Positions 1 through 7,109 of a stretch of DNA of 19,246 bases are shown here, in pieces. Under the pieces are notes generated by a model that had not been told where the DNA came from, ran no database searches, and was given only the letters and a program-made list of their open reading frames with translations. The position numbers and the translations under genes are program-made. Source of the stretch: JBAZKK01 sp964456925 (lineage in GTDB: Bacteria > Omnitrophota > Gorgyraeia > Gygaellales > Profunditerraquicolaceae); the NCBI GenBank assembly GCA_964456925.1, contig CAYWCX010000021.1:1-19246 (forward strand), written 5' to 3'. How positions within the stretch are numbered: position 1 is the first letter of the stretch; the number at the start of each line of letters is the position of its first letter.

Positions 1-2
1 AT

Positions 3-119
3 GCCACGGTAGCCGCTTCATTTAATGTGGAGGGCTTTGGGGCAGAGAGGACGGCGCGCCTGTCTATGGGGGACCTGGATAAACGTGTGCGCCAGTTTAA
101 AAAACTGGTTTTATTTTAG
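3..119 (+). CDS. C-terminal fragment of an unidentified protein
   Basis: An open frame enters from the left edge and ends at the TAG at 117-119, giving the last 38 residues of a protein. The fragment contains the segment NVEGFGAERTAR and ends in a basic, amphipathic tail (KRVRQFKKLVLF). I do not recognise the family. The same-strand yqeY-like gene starts 20 bases later with its own ribosome binding site, so this gene may belong to the same transcription unit. It is called coding because the frame stays open to the window edge and sits tightly against the next gene, but so short a stretch could be open by chance. Confidence 0.5.
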   Translation, partial: ATVAASFNVEGFGAERTARLSMGDLDKRVRQFKKLVLF

Positions 120-139
120 GGGATAAAGGGAGGTAAGTT

Positions 140-595
140 ATGTTAGAAGAAAAGATTCTTAACGATTATAAAGAGGCGATGAAGAGCAGGGATACGCTGA
201 AGAGTTCGGTTTTGAGTTTCCTGCGCGCGGCGATGATTAATCTGGCGGTAGAGAAGAAAAAGAAGCTTCTTGACGATGAGGATGTTATCGGGGTAATCAA
301 GAAACAGGTCAAGCAGCGCCAGGATTCCATCGAGCAGTTCAGGAAGGGCAACCGTCCGGAATTAGCGGATAAAGAGGCGAAAGAACTTGAAATCCTGCAG
401 GGCTATCTGCCAAAACAACTCTCCAGCGATGAGGTGCGCAAGATAGTGGAAGAGGCGGTTGCGGCAACGGGTGCTGCCGGGCCCAAGGATATGGGCAAGG
501 TTATGAAAGAGGTTATGAATAAAGTGGGGCAGGCTGCGGACGGCAAACTGGTAAGCGAACTGGTAAAAGAAAAATTGACTAAAATGGGGGACTGA
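140..595 (+). CDS. yqeY: YqeY/GatB-like domain protein
   Basis: The 151-residue product matches the YqeY family in length and pattern. It has an N-terminal helical segment beginning MLEEKILNDYKEAMKSRD, a central part with ELEILQGYLPKQLS, and a C-terminal part containing GPKDMGKVMKEVM. The family resembles the C-terminal tRNA-interacting domain of GatB, the amidotransferase that corrects mischarged Glu-tRNA(Gln). The role of stand-alone YqeY is not firmly settled; a link to tRNA or amidotransferase function is the usual inference. The start follows a GGGAGG-type ribosome binding site. The next gene, a GMP-synthase-like protein, begins 16 bases downstream, so the two are probably cotranscribed. 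Confidence 0.9.
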   Translation: MLEEKILNDYKEAMKSRDTLKSSVLSFLRAAMINLAVEKKKKLLDDEDVIGVIKKQVKQRQDSIEQFRKGNRPELADKEAKELEILQGYLPKQLSSDEVRKIVEEAVAATGAAGPKDMGKVMKEVMNKVGQAADGKLVSELVKEKLTKMGD

Positions 596-611
596 CAACA
601 AAGGAGGAGGG

Positions 612-1577
612 GTGCGGATTAAAGAGATTAAAGCAAGCGGACTTAATACTAAAAAATTTATCGCCGAGAAAACCACAGAGATTTCCCGGGCCGTAGGACG
701 CGGCCTGGCGGTTAATGCCTTGTCCGGCGGAGTGGATTCTTCGGTAGTGACGATGCTGGGTCACCTCGCGCTGGGTGAGAGGATTAAGACCTATTTCATC
801 AATAACGGTATTATGCGCGAGGGCGAACCGCAAAGGGTCGCTTCAATCTTTAGAAAGCTTGGCGTCGCGATAGAAATTGTCGATGCCCAAAAGAAATTCT
901 TTTCAGCTTTTAAGGGGATTACCGATCCCGAGGAGAAGAGAGAGGCAGTTACCCAGACATTTTACAAGGATGTCTTCGGTAGATTAGTGAAGACTAGCGG
1001 CGCGCGTTATCTCTTGCAGGGGACAATCCTGACCGATGTTGACGAAACCGTAGCCGGGATTAAAAGGCAGCATAATGTCTTTGAACAGTTGGGAATCGAC
1101 CCCCAAAAGGCTTTCGGTTATAAGATTATCGAACCTTTGGTTGAACTGCGTAAAGACGGGGTAAGAAAGGTTGCCCGGGCCGTCGGTTTACCTAAGGAGA
1201 TTTATCAGCGTATGCCTTTTCCGGGGCCGGCCTTAGCCGCGCGGGTAATCGGCGAGGTCACGCCGGAGAAGATCAGGGTGGTACGGCTCGCTACCGTGAT
1301 CATCGAAAAAGAGCTGTGTGGCAGCGGCGCCTTTCAGTATATGGCTATCCTGCACCAGGACCGCGTCACCGGGATGCGCGGCGGCAGGAGGGACTTTGGG
1401 CTACAGATTGAAATCCGCTGTTGGGATAGCATTGACGCCAGAGCTGCCCGGCCCACCAGGTTGCCTTACCAGAAATTAGAGAGGCTGGCAGCCCGAATTA
1501 CCGGCACTGTGCCGGGGGTGGTCAGCGTTACCTATAATATTACCGCCAAGCCGCCCTCAACGATGGAGGCGGTTTAA
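612..1577 (+). CDS. GMP synthase-like ATP pyrophosphatase subunit (no glutaminase domain)
   Basis: The 321-residue protein corresponds to the C-terminal two thirds of GuaA. It has the PP-loop SGGVDSS (residues 38-44) that binds ATP pyrophosphate, then GTILTDVDETV, the PFPGPALAARVIGEVTPEKI stretch of the GMP synthase dimerisation region, and a C-terminal KPPSTMEAV. GuaA aminates XMP to GMP using ATP and ammonia. The N-terminal glutamine amidotransferase domain of normal bacterial GuaA (about 500 residues) is absent, so this is either the synthetase half of a two-subunit enzyme, as in archaea, or an ammonia-using paralogue. The usual C-terminal IEWE is MEAV here and the usual KSHHNV is KRQHNV, which suggests divergence in substrate contacts. 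The start is a GTG directly behind AAGGAGGAGG. Confidence 0.82.
   Translation: MRIKEIKASGLNTKKFIAEKTTEISRAVGRGLAVNALSGGVDSSVVTMLGHLALGERIKTYFINNGIMREGEPQRVASIFRKLGVAIEIVDAQKKFFSAFKGITDPEEKREAVTQTFYKDVFGRLVKTSGARYLLQGTILTDVDETVAGIKRQHNVFEQLGIDPQKAFGYKIIEPLVELRKDGVRKVARAVGLPKEIYQRMPFPGPALAARVIGEVTPEKIRVVRLATVIIEKELCGSGAFQYMAILHQDRVTGMRGGRRDFGLQIEIRCWDSIDARAARPTRLPYQKLERLAARITGTVPGVVSVTYNITAKPPSTMEAV
1548..1575 (+). terminator. Possible weak terminator hairpin over the end of the GMP synthase-like gene
   Basis: AAGCCGCC (1548-1555) can pair with GGCGGTTT (1568-1575), with one G-U pair and a 12-base loop, overlapping the stop codon. The following bases, AATTCTTCTT, are only moderately U-rich. 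This could be a weak intrinsic terminator separating the first transcription unit from the hydrogenase operon, or a chance fold in coding sequence. Confidence 0.3.
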
Positions 1578-1583
1578 TTCTTC

Positions 1584-1612
1584 TTGACAATCGCGGGCAA
1601 TTGTAGTATCTT
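1584..1612 (+). promoter_or_regulatory. Candidate sigma-70 promoter P1 upstream of the hydrogenase operon
   Basis: A perfect -35 box TTGACA (1584-1589) is followed after 17 bases by TATCTT (1607-1612), a 4/6 match to the -10 consensus. It starts seven bases after the stop codon of the preceding gene and points toward the hydrogenase operon. The predicted start is about 155 bases before the first hydrogenase gene, leaving a long 5' leader that contains the operator-like array. Confidence 0.5.
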
Positions 1613-1659
1613 AACCGCACGTTCTTTATTTTAGGGGTTGTTTAATCCCGCAAATCCCC

Positions 1660-1688
1660 TTGTAATTAATCCCTAAATATAGTATAGT
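1660..1688 (+). promoter_or_regulatory. Candidate sigma-70 promoter P2 of the hydrogenase operon
   Basis: TTGTAA (1660-1665) lies 17 bases before TATAGT (1683-1688), a 5/6 match to the -10 consensus; an overlapping TATAGT is at 1678-1683. The predicted start, near 1695, lies just upstream of the TTGTGA-type array at 1708-1736, so a protein bound there would cover the early transcribed region and could block initiation or clearance. The assignment rests on sequence only. Confidence 0.5.
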
Positions 1689-1707
1689 AGTGAAGAGTTT
1701 TATTTTT

Positions 1708-1736
1708 TTGTGAAGTAATTGTGATAATTTTCACAA
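1708..1736 (+). promoter_or_regulatory. Rex-like (or CRP-like) operator with three half-sites
   Basis: The core palindrome TTGTGATAATTTTCACAA (1719-1736) differs at one position from the published Rex pattern TTGTGAA-N4-TTCACAA. It also satisfies the CRP pattern TGTGA-N6-TCACA exactly. A further exact Rex-type half-site, TTGTGAA, is at 1708-1714, so half-sites start at 1708, 1719 and 1730, spaced 11 bp, about one helical turn. The outer half-sites also form a 10-bp inverted repeat (1705-1714 with 1730-1739). Rex represses fermentative and hydrogenase genes when NADH is low, which fits the operon below. A CRP-family regulator is the main alternative. Confidence 0.6.
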
Positions 1737-1773
1737 AAATAGCAGTCTTCATCCTTTAAGAGTATTCTCTATC

Positions 1774-2835
1774 ATGGCCAAGATATATTACGCCGAGGCT
1801 AACAGGTTCAATGAGTTCGTAAACGAACTCAAAAAGGATTTCCGCGTATTTGCCCCCTTCAAAAAAGATAAACCCGCCAGCGAAGAAGAAGATTATTCTT
1901 TGGCGCCGTTAACGGGGGAATATTCCGGCCTCTTTAATCCCTATCGTGTAGTAGAGCCCCTGAAGTCTTTTTTCACCGCTACCCGCGAAGAAGTCGCCCG
2001 CTATTTTAATCCCGCCTCCGTAACAGACGATTCCGCGCCCAGCGTTATCCTGGGCGTCAAAAACTGCGCTATCAGCGCCCTTAAGGTCCAGGACTTTGTA
2101 TTTTTAGAAGGGATAGAAGTGGATCCTCTCTATCGCCTGCGCCGGGAAAACACTATTTTGATTTCAAGCGATTGCACCGCATTCAAGAAAGTATGTTTCT
2201 GCCTTGCCGTGGATGTCCTGCCTTATCCAACCCAGGGTTTTGACCTGAGTCTTTCTCCCCTCACCGACGGTTATTTAGTGGAAAGCGGCTCGCGTAAGGG
2301 AGATGAGCTCATCGAAAAATACCGCCGCTATTTTAATTCTGCCAGGGAGACACAGATCGAAGGCCGCCAGAGCAAAAGGGAGAAGTTTATCGAAGGTTAC
2401 AAGAGGCAGCTTCTCATACAGAATATCCCACCCAAAGACAGCCTCCAGAGATTGATGCGCCAGGGTTATAATCTTGATACCTGGCAGCAATTTATGCTTA
2501 CCTGCGTGGAGTGCGGAGGCTGCAACCTTATCTGCGATACCTGCCATTGTTTCTTATTGGCGGACAATAAAGCCGGCCGCCAGAATAAGAGGTTAAAATT
2601 ATGGGATTCCTGCCAGTATGAGGGGTTTTCCCGGGTGGCAGGAGGGGCTAATCCCTTAAAGACGCGGACCAAAAGGTTACGTAACCGCTTTATGAAAAAG
2701 TTTGATTTCTTCATAGATAATCTCGGGATGCCTGCCTGCTGCGGTTGCGGCAGGTGCATCGAAGTCTGCCCGGGTAAGATTGACCTGCGCGAGGTCTTGA
2801 AAGACCTCGCAGCGAAGTTGGCGCCAAAGGCATGA
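1774..2835 (+). CDS. Sulfhydrogenase beta / AsrA-like iron-sulfur subunit
   Basis: The 353-residue soluble protein resembles the beta subunit of archaeal sulfhydrogenase (HydB) and anaerobic sulfite reductase subunit A. Those proteins carry two [4Fe-4S] clusters and pass electrons between the flavin subunit and the catalytic subunits. Two cluster motifs are visible: C244-x2-C247-x2-C250-x3-C254, and C322-x2-C325-x2-C328-x3-C332 followed by Pro. Extra cysteines (C98, C134, C141, C143) fall in the N-terminal domain typical of this family. It is the first gene of the hydrogenase operon, behind the promoter and operator region, and its stop overlaps the next start as ATGA. No strong ribosome binding site precedes the ATG. 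No gene for a sulfite reductase or a group 3 hydrogenase is visible, so the partner is inferred to be the group 4 hydrogenase that follows. Confidence 0.85.
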   Translation: MAKIYYAEANRFNEFVNELKKDFRVFAPFKKDKPASEEEDYSLAPLTGEYSGLFNPYRVVEPLKSFFTATREEVARYFNPASVTDDSAPSVILGVKNCAISALKVQDFVFLEGIEVDPLYRLRRENTILISSDCTAFKKVCFCLAVDVLPYPTQGFDLSLSPLTDGYLVESGSRKGDELIEKYRRYFNSARETQIEGRQSKREKFIEGYKRQLLIQNIPPKDSLQRLMRQGYNLDTWQQFMLTCVECGGCNLICDTCHCFLLADNKAGRQNKRLKLWDSCQYEGFSRVAGGANPLKTRTKRLRNRFMKKFDFFIDNLGMPACCGCGRCIEVCPGKIDLREVLKDLAAKLAPKA

Positions 2836-3647
2836 AAAATATCTATCAACCCTTTGAGGCTACCGTAGAAGAAGTAATCGTCGAAACCCCGGCTATTAAA
2901 ACCTTCGTCTTACGCCCGAAAGAGAATTTTGAATTCAGGACCGGGCAGTTTATCGAACTGACCGTCCCCGGCATAGGCGAGGCGCCGTTTACTCCTTCAT
3001 CCGACCCCGCAGTAAAGGATATGTTTGAACTTACCGTTATGAAGGCCGGCCGGGTAACCGCCTTAGCGCATAATCTTTTAAAAGGCGCTTCGGTGGGGGT
3101 ACGCGGCCCCTACGGTAAAGGATACCCTTTAGAAAAATTTTTCGCGAAGGATGTGCTAGTTATCGGTGGAGGCGTAGGTCTGGCCCCCTTAAGGTCTTTG
3201 CTCTTTACTCTTTTCGGGGAGATAGATAGATACCATAAGGTTATTCTGCGTTACGGCTGTCGCACTCCGCAGGATATGGTTTACAAGGACGCCCTGCGCG
3301 GATGGGCGAAGAAAGATAAAGTGGATGTCCTGACCACGGTTGACGTCGGCGATAAAAACTATAAAGGCCATGTAGGCGTGGTGACCACTATTCTGGATAA
3401 ATTACCCCTGGATATCAAGAAGGCGGTAGCGGTAGTTTGCGGTCCGCCGATTATGATGAAATTTACCACCCTGAAATTGCTGGATTTGGGTTTTGGGCCT
3501 TCGGATATATATCTGTCGATGGAGAAAAACATGTCCTGCGGTTTAGGCAAGTGCGGGCATTGCCGTATCGGCAGCTATTATGCCTGTAAGGACGGCCCGG
3601 TGTTCGATTATGGGGTGCTGAAGGATATTCCGGAGGTCTGGGATTAA
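2832..3647 (+). CDS. Sulfhydrogenase gamma / AsrB-like FAD-NAD(P) oxidoreductase with [2Fe-2S] site
   Basis: The 271-residue protein belongs to the ferredoxin-reductase-like family of HydG (sulfhydrogenase gamma), AsrB and PyrK. An N-terminal FAD-binding barrel contains TGQFIELTVPG and EAPFTPSS (residues about 37-57). The NAD(P)-binding fold contains VIGGGVGLAPLRSLL (about 110-124) and VCGPPIMM (202-209). A C-terminal [2Fe-2S] motif is C236-x4-C241-x2-C244-x7-C252. It is expected to transfer electrons between NAD(P)H and the Fe-S subunit encoded just before it, whose stop it overlaps. Preference for NADH or NADPH cannot be read from the sequence. Placed at the head of a group 4 hydrogenase operon, it suggests a pyridine-nucleotide input to the membrane complex. 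Confidence 0.88.
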   Translation: MKNIYQPFEATVEEVIVETPAIKTFVLRPKENFEFRTGQFIELTVPGIGEAPFTPSSDPAVKDMFELTVMKAGRVTALAHNLLKGASVGVRGPYGKGYPLEKFFAKDVLVIGGGVGLAPLRSLLFTLFGEIDRYHKVILRYGCRTPQDMVYKDALRGWAKKDKVDVLTTVDVGDKNYKGHVGVVTTILDKLPLDIKKAVAVVCGPPIMMKFTTLKLLDLGFGPSDIYLSMEKNMSCGLGKCGHCRIGSYYACKDGPVFDYGVLKDIPEVWD

Positions 3648-3650
3648 AAG

Positions 3651-4148
3651 ATGAAAAAGCGCTTATTTATCGACTTGGACCTTTGCAATAACTGCGCCGA
3701 GTGCGTGGCGCGTTGCCAGTATTTTTATCATCCCGAGAACAACGGCATTACGAATCTAAGGGAATACGCTACCTTTGCCTTATTCTGCCGGCGCTGTGAG
3801 GAAGCGCCCTGCGTGGACTCCTGTTACCACCAGGCGCTCGAGAAGCAGCCCGACGGAATATTAAAGCGCTACAAGATGCGCTGCACCAGTTGTAAGTCCT
3901 GCAGCGCTGCCTGCCCTTTCGGCACCATCTTGGCGGACTTCATACCGTACCTCGATTCGCATTGCGATTATTGCATTGGTATTTCGGAGAAGCTGCCGAA
4001 ATGTCTCGTGAGCTGCCCGGAAAAGGCTATCGAATTCAAAGAGATAGCCGCGGATGATGCCGCCAACGACATTTATCTGGTAGGAGAGCATCTGGCGGTG
4101 CATTCCCGTAGATGGTCGAGAGAGGATGTTCAACCGAAGAAAAAATGA
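3651..4148 (+). CDS. HycB/HydN-like ferredoxin with four [4Fe-4S] clusters
   Basis: The 165-residue protein has sixteen cysteines in four cluster motifs: C12-C15-C18-C22, C46-C49-C54-C58, C78-C81-C84-C88 and C105-C108-C118-C122. This is the pattern of the HycB/HydN/DmsB electron-transfer family. No signal peptide or membrane segment is seen, so it should work on the cytoplasmic side. In formate hydrogenlyase, HycB links the formate dehydrogenase to the membrane hydrogenase. Here there is no formate dehydrogenase, and the gene lies between the flavin module and the membrane subunits, so it may wire those two together. It starts three bases after the preceding gene and overlaps the next as ATGA. 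Confidence 0.88.
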   Translation: MKKRLFIDLDLCNNCAECVARCQYFYHPENNGITNLREYATFALFCRRCEEAPCVDSCYHQALEKQPDGILKRYKMRCTSCKSCSAACPFGTILADFIPYLDSHCDYCIGISEKLPKCLVSCPEKAIEFKEIAADDAANDIYLVGEHLAVHSRRWSREDVQPKKK

Positions 4149-5056
4149 AGTTACTTTTTAATTTTTTGATATTTCCCGGAATCCTCTTCAGCGCGGTTGT
4201 GGGCCTTTTGGCTTCCTGGGTTGACCGCAAGGTTACCGCGCGGCTGCAGTGGCGCGTCGGGCCGCCGTGGTATCAGAATTTTGCCGATATCGTCAAACTC
4301 TGGGGCAAAGAGACAATCGTTCCTGAGGGCGCAAAGTGGACTTTCCTTCTGGCTCCCTATCTTGGGTTTTTGAGTTTAGCGTTAGTCGCGACTATTCTGG
4401 GCCGGGCACTCATTTGGCCGCAGGAAAGTTTCGGCGCCGACATTATTGTCGTGCTTTATCTTTTAACCATACCCGCAGTTTCTTTGATTATCGGAGCCGC
4501 CAGTTCCCGTAATCCGCTGGCTTCAGTGGGCGCCTCGCGGGAGATGAAATTGGTCTTATCCTACGAATTACCGTTTATATTATCTATAATCGCCGTCGTC
4601 ATTAAATCGGGAGGGGCAATACGATTAGGAGAGATTTTAAACTATCAGGCGGTGTTTAACTCCAATATCGCTTCTTTATCGGGAGCGCTGGCATTTATCG
4701 TGGCGATATTCTGCGCCCTCGGTAGATTAGGGCTGGGGCCTTTTGAAATCTCGGAGGCAGAACAGGAGATTATGGGCGGAGTTCTGATTGAATATTCCGG
4801 GATTGGGCTTGCGATATTTAAATTAAACAAGGCGCTTTTGTTTTACGTGATGCCGGTTTTTTTGACAGTGTTATTTTTAGGCAAAGACTTAAGCCCTATT
4901 TCGATAGTCCTTAAGTTCGTAATGATTCTGGTGATTTTTATTCTGGTTAAGAATACCAACCCGCGCCTGCGCATAGACCAGGCGATGAAGTTTTTCTGGA
5001 TATATATGACCATACCTGCTATCCTGGCTGTGGCGTTGGCTATATTTGGTTTATAA
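4145..5056 (+). CDS. NuoH/HycD/MbhM-like membrane anchor subunit
   Basis: The 303-residue, strongly hydrophobic protein matches the complex I subunit 1 family used by group 4 hydrogenases (HycD, EchB, MbhM). Typical features are a first membrane helix followed by WVDRKVTARLQWRVGPPWYQ, then the acidic cytoplasmic loop motif GPFEISEAEQEIMGG near the middle, and about eight hydrophobic segments. The subunit anchors the hydrogenase head and links electron transfer to ion movement. The ATG at 4145 is chosen because it overlaps the preceding stop as ATGA and gives MKLLFNFLIF directly before the first helix. An in-frame start at 4112 would add 11 polar residues within the upstream gene. Confidence 0.9.
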   Translation: MKLLFNFLIFPGILFSAVVGLLASWVDRKVTARLQWRVGPPWYQNFADIVKLWGKETIVPEGAKWTFLLAPYLGFLSLALVATILGRALIWPQESFGADIIVVLYLLTIPAVSLIIGAASSRNPLASVGASREMKLVLSYELPFILSIIAVVIKSGGAIRLGEILNYQAVFNSNIASLSGALAFIVAIFCALGRLGLGPFEISEAEQEIMGGVLIEYSGIGLAIFKLNKALLFYVMPVFLTVLFLGKDLSPISIVLKFVMILVIFILVKNTNPRLRIDQAMKFFWIYMTIPAILAVALAIFGL

Positions 5057-5057
5057 T

Positions 5058-5483
5058 ATGAACTTTAAATTAAAGGCGCTTACTAAATCACTCTGGGTAT
5101 TCCACGTCAGCAACGGCTCCTGCAATAACTGCGATATTGAAATCCTCGATTGCATTACCCCGCGTTTTGACATCGAGAGGTTCGGGATGCAGCTGGTAGG
5201 TTCGGTGCGGCATGCCGACGTGCTTTTGATTGCCGGAGCGATGAACAGGAAAGCCGTGCCGCGCATGAAAAAAATCTACCAGCAGGCGCCGAAACCCTGC
5301 CTGGTGGTTGCCTGCGGTATCTGCGCCTGTTCGCAGCATATGTTCCGGGACAGCTATAATGTAACCGAGCCGCTGGATAAAATTCTGCCGGTGGACGTTT
5401 ACATCCCGGGTTGCCCTCCAAAGCCGGAGGCAATCATTGCCGGCATCGTTAAAGCGATAAAAAAGGTCAGGAAGGCAAAATGA
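5058..5483 (+). CDS. [NiFe] hydrogenase small subunit, NuoB/EchC/MbhJ-like
   Basis: The 141-residue protein is the small subunit of a group 4 hydrogenase and is related to NuoB. It carries the proximal cluster ligands in SCNNCDIE (C22, C25), GICACS (C89, with C91) and GCPPKPE (C119). The family passes electrons from the ferredoxin-like subunits to the [NiFe] centre through one [4Fe-4S] cluster. The length is that of the short group 4 type, without the extra clusters of uptake hydrogenases. The ATG at 5058, just after the preceding stop, is preferred over an in-frame TTG at 5046 that lies within the preceding gene. The end overlaps the next gene as ATGA. Confidence 0.9.
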   Translation: MNFKLKALTKSLWVFHVSNGSCNNCDIEILDCITPRFDIERFGMQLVGSVRHADVLLIAGAMNRKAVPRMKKIYQQAPKPCLVVACGICACSQHMFRDSYNVTEPLDKILPVDVYIPGCPPKPEAIIAGIVKAIKKVRKAK

Positions 5484-5914
5484 ACATCAGGGATAGTATC
5501 AGGGAAAGACTGGGAGATAAGATTAAAGACTGGAAGGAAACCTCCTCGCGCAGGATTTATCTTAGCGTAGACTGCGCCGATATCCGTGAGATTGTCGGAT
5601 TTTTCTTCACGGAATTAGAAATGAGGTTCGCCACCGCATCAGGGGTGGATACGCCCCGCGGCCTGGAAATCCTGTATCATTTTAGTTTTGACCGGACAGG
5701 AGAAATCTATACCCTTCGAGTGCTCTTGAAAGATAAAAAACACCCCGAGATAGATTCTATTACCCCGTTATTTAAAGGCGCGGAATGGATTGAACGCGAA
5801 ATGTGGGAATTGCTCGGGATAAATTTTAAAGGTCACCCCAATTTAAAGCGCCTGCTTCTGGCAGAGGACTGGCCGGAGGGTGAATACCCTTTAAGGAGAC
5901 AAAATGAGCCATAG
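5480..5914 (+). CDS. NuoC/EchD/MbhK-like hydrogenase subunit
   Basis: The 144-residue protein matches the 30-kDa complex I subunit family. Its C-terminal half holds the diagnostic pattern WIEREMWELLGINFKGHP followed by LKRLLLAEDWPEGEYPLRR. In group 4 hydrogenases this subunit (separate, or the N-terminal part of HycE) packs against the large subunit and helps dock the hydrophilic head on the membrane arm. Here it is a separate gene, unlike E. coli HycE, where it is fused to the large subunit. It overlaps the preceding gene by four bases and the large-subunit gene by eleven bases. Confidence 0.88.
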   Translation: MNIRDSIRERLGDKIKDWKETSSRRIYLSVDCADIREIVGFFFTELEMRFATASGVDTPRGLEILYHFSFDRTGEIYTLRVLLKDKKHPEIDSITPLFKGAEWIEREMWELLGINFKGHPNLKRLLLAEDWPEGEYPLRRQNEP

Positions 5915-7109
5915 AGTTATCGTGCCCATCGGGCCTTATCATCCTTTACAGGAAGAACCGGAATTCTTCCAGCTCTACGTCGAGGGCGAAAAGGTGGTGG
6001 ATATCGATATCGTCATCGGATACAACCACCGCGGGATAGAAAAACTTGCCGAGGCAAAGCATTTCGACCAGGTGGCGTTTTTAGTAGAGCGTATCTGCGG
6101 CATCTGTTCTTCCAGCCACCCTTACGCCTATGTCCTGGCAGTAGAGGATATTTTAGGCGGCGAAGCCAGGGTCGTTCCGGAAAGGGCATTGTATATCCGC
6201 ACCATTATTGACGAATTACAGCGTCTCCACAGCCATCTTCTATGGCTGGGCCTGGCAGGGCACTTCATCGGTTACAATACTGTCTGGATGTGGGCCTGGA
6301 AGTACCGCGAGCCGGTCCTGGATTGTTTCGAGATGGTTACCGGCAACCGTAATAGTTACGCGATGTTTAAAGTGGGAGGAGTACGCCGCGACCTGGAAGA
6401 GGAAGACATCCCGATGCTCAAAAAGGCGATGGATGAGTTGCTGCCGGCAGTGGATATGTTCCGCGGCGCGGTAATGGATGACCCGGTGATCCGGTCAAGG
6501 CTTAAAAATATAGGGATACTTACCAAGGAGCAGGCAATAGACTGGTGCGTGGTAGGGCCTACTGCCCGGGCATCCGGCGTAAATATTGACGTGCGCCGCG
6601 ACGAGCCTTACGGCGTCTTTAACCGACTGAGCTGGAACGTAATCCTGCAGAAAGAGGGCGATGTCTTTGCCAAAACCGTGGCGCGCATCCTGGAACTCTA
6701 TGAGTCTATCAGTATCATACGTCAGTGCCTGGACAAAATCCCGAATGGCGAGATTGACGCTGACATCAAGGATGTTCCTGCCGGCGAAGGTATCGGCAGA
6801 GTAGAGGCGCCGCGCGGAGAATGTTTCCATTACGTTAAAACCGACGGCAGCAATCGTCCGGTGCGCCATAAAATCCGCGCCCCCAGCTTCATGAACGTGG
6901 CTTCCAATAAGGTCGGCGCCGTAGGAGGCACGATTTCCGACGCTGCCATTACCCTGGCGGCAGTAGACCCTTGTTATTGCTGTACCGAACGGCTGGCAGT
7001 AATAGATAAGCCTACGGATAAGAAGGTCATGAACGGCTGGGACCTTATCCGACTTTCCCAGGAAAAAACAAATCAGTTAAAAGAAGAATTAAAAGATACG
7101 CTAAAATGA
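5904..7109 (+). CDS. Group 4 [NiFe] hydrogenase large subunit, NuoD/HycE/MbhL-like
   Basis: The 401-residue catalytic subunit keeps all four Ni ligands. The N-terminal motif is RICGICSSSH (C65, C68, with H72) and the C-terminal motif is DPCYCCTER (C357, C360). It should therefore interconvert protons and H2, unlike NuoD of complex I or MbxL of the related sulfur-reducing complex, where the ligand set is incomplete or absent. A tail of 38 residues follows R363. Comparable tails in HycE are cut off by a maturation protease after Ni insertion; short-tailed members such as CooH are not processed. The gene has a good ribosome binding site (AAGGAG) and ends overlapping the next gene as ATGA. No maturation (hyp) genes are seen in the window. 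Confidence 0.93.
   Translation: MSHRVIVPIGPYHPLQEEPEFFQLYVEGEKVVDIDIVIGYNHRGIEKLAEAKHFDQVAFLVERICGICSSSHPYAYVLAVEDILGGEARVVPERALYIRTIIDELQRLHSHLLWLGLAGHFIGYNTVWMWAWKYREPVLDCFEMVTGNRNSYAMFKVGGVRRDLEEEDIPMLKKAMDELLPAVDMFRGAVMDDPVIRSRLKNIGILTKEQAIDWCVVGPTARASGVNIDVRRDEPYGVFNRLSWNVILQKEGDVFAKTVARILELYESISIIRQCLDKIPNGEIDADIKDVPAGEGIGRVEAPRGECFHYVKTDGSNRPVRHKIRAPSFMNVASNKVGAVGGTISDAAITLAAVDPCYCCTERLAVIDKPTDKKVMNGWDLIRLSQEKTNQLKEELKDTLK

Noticed and set aside
1705..1739. Intrinsic terminator at the 10-bp inverted repeat
   Set aside because: The stem is almost all A/T with a 15-base loop and no T-run after it. The half-site spacing and palindrome fit a protein operator better.
2466..2849. Minus-strand open frame over the end of the sulfhydrogenase beta-like gene
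   Set aside because: It is a shadow of a gene whose cysteine motifs are clear, and its product matches no family I recognise.
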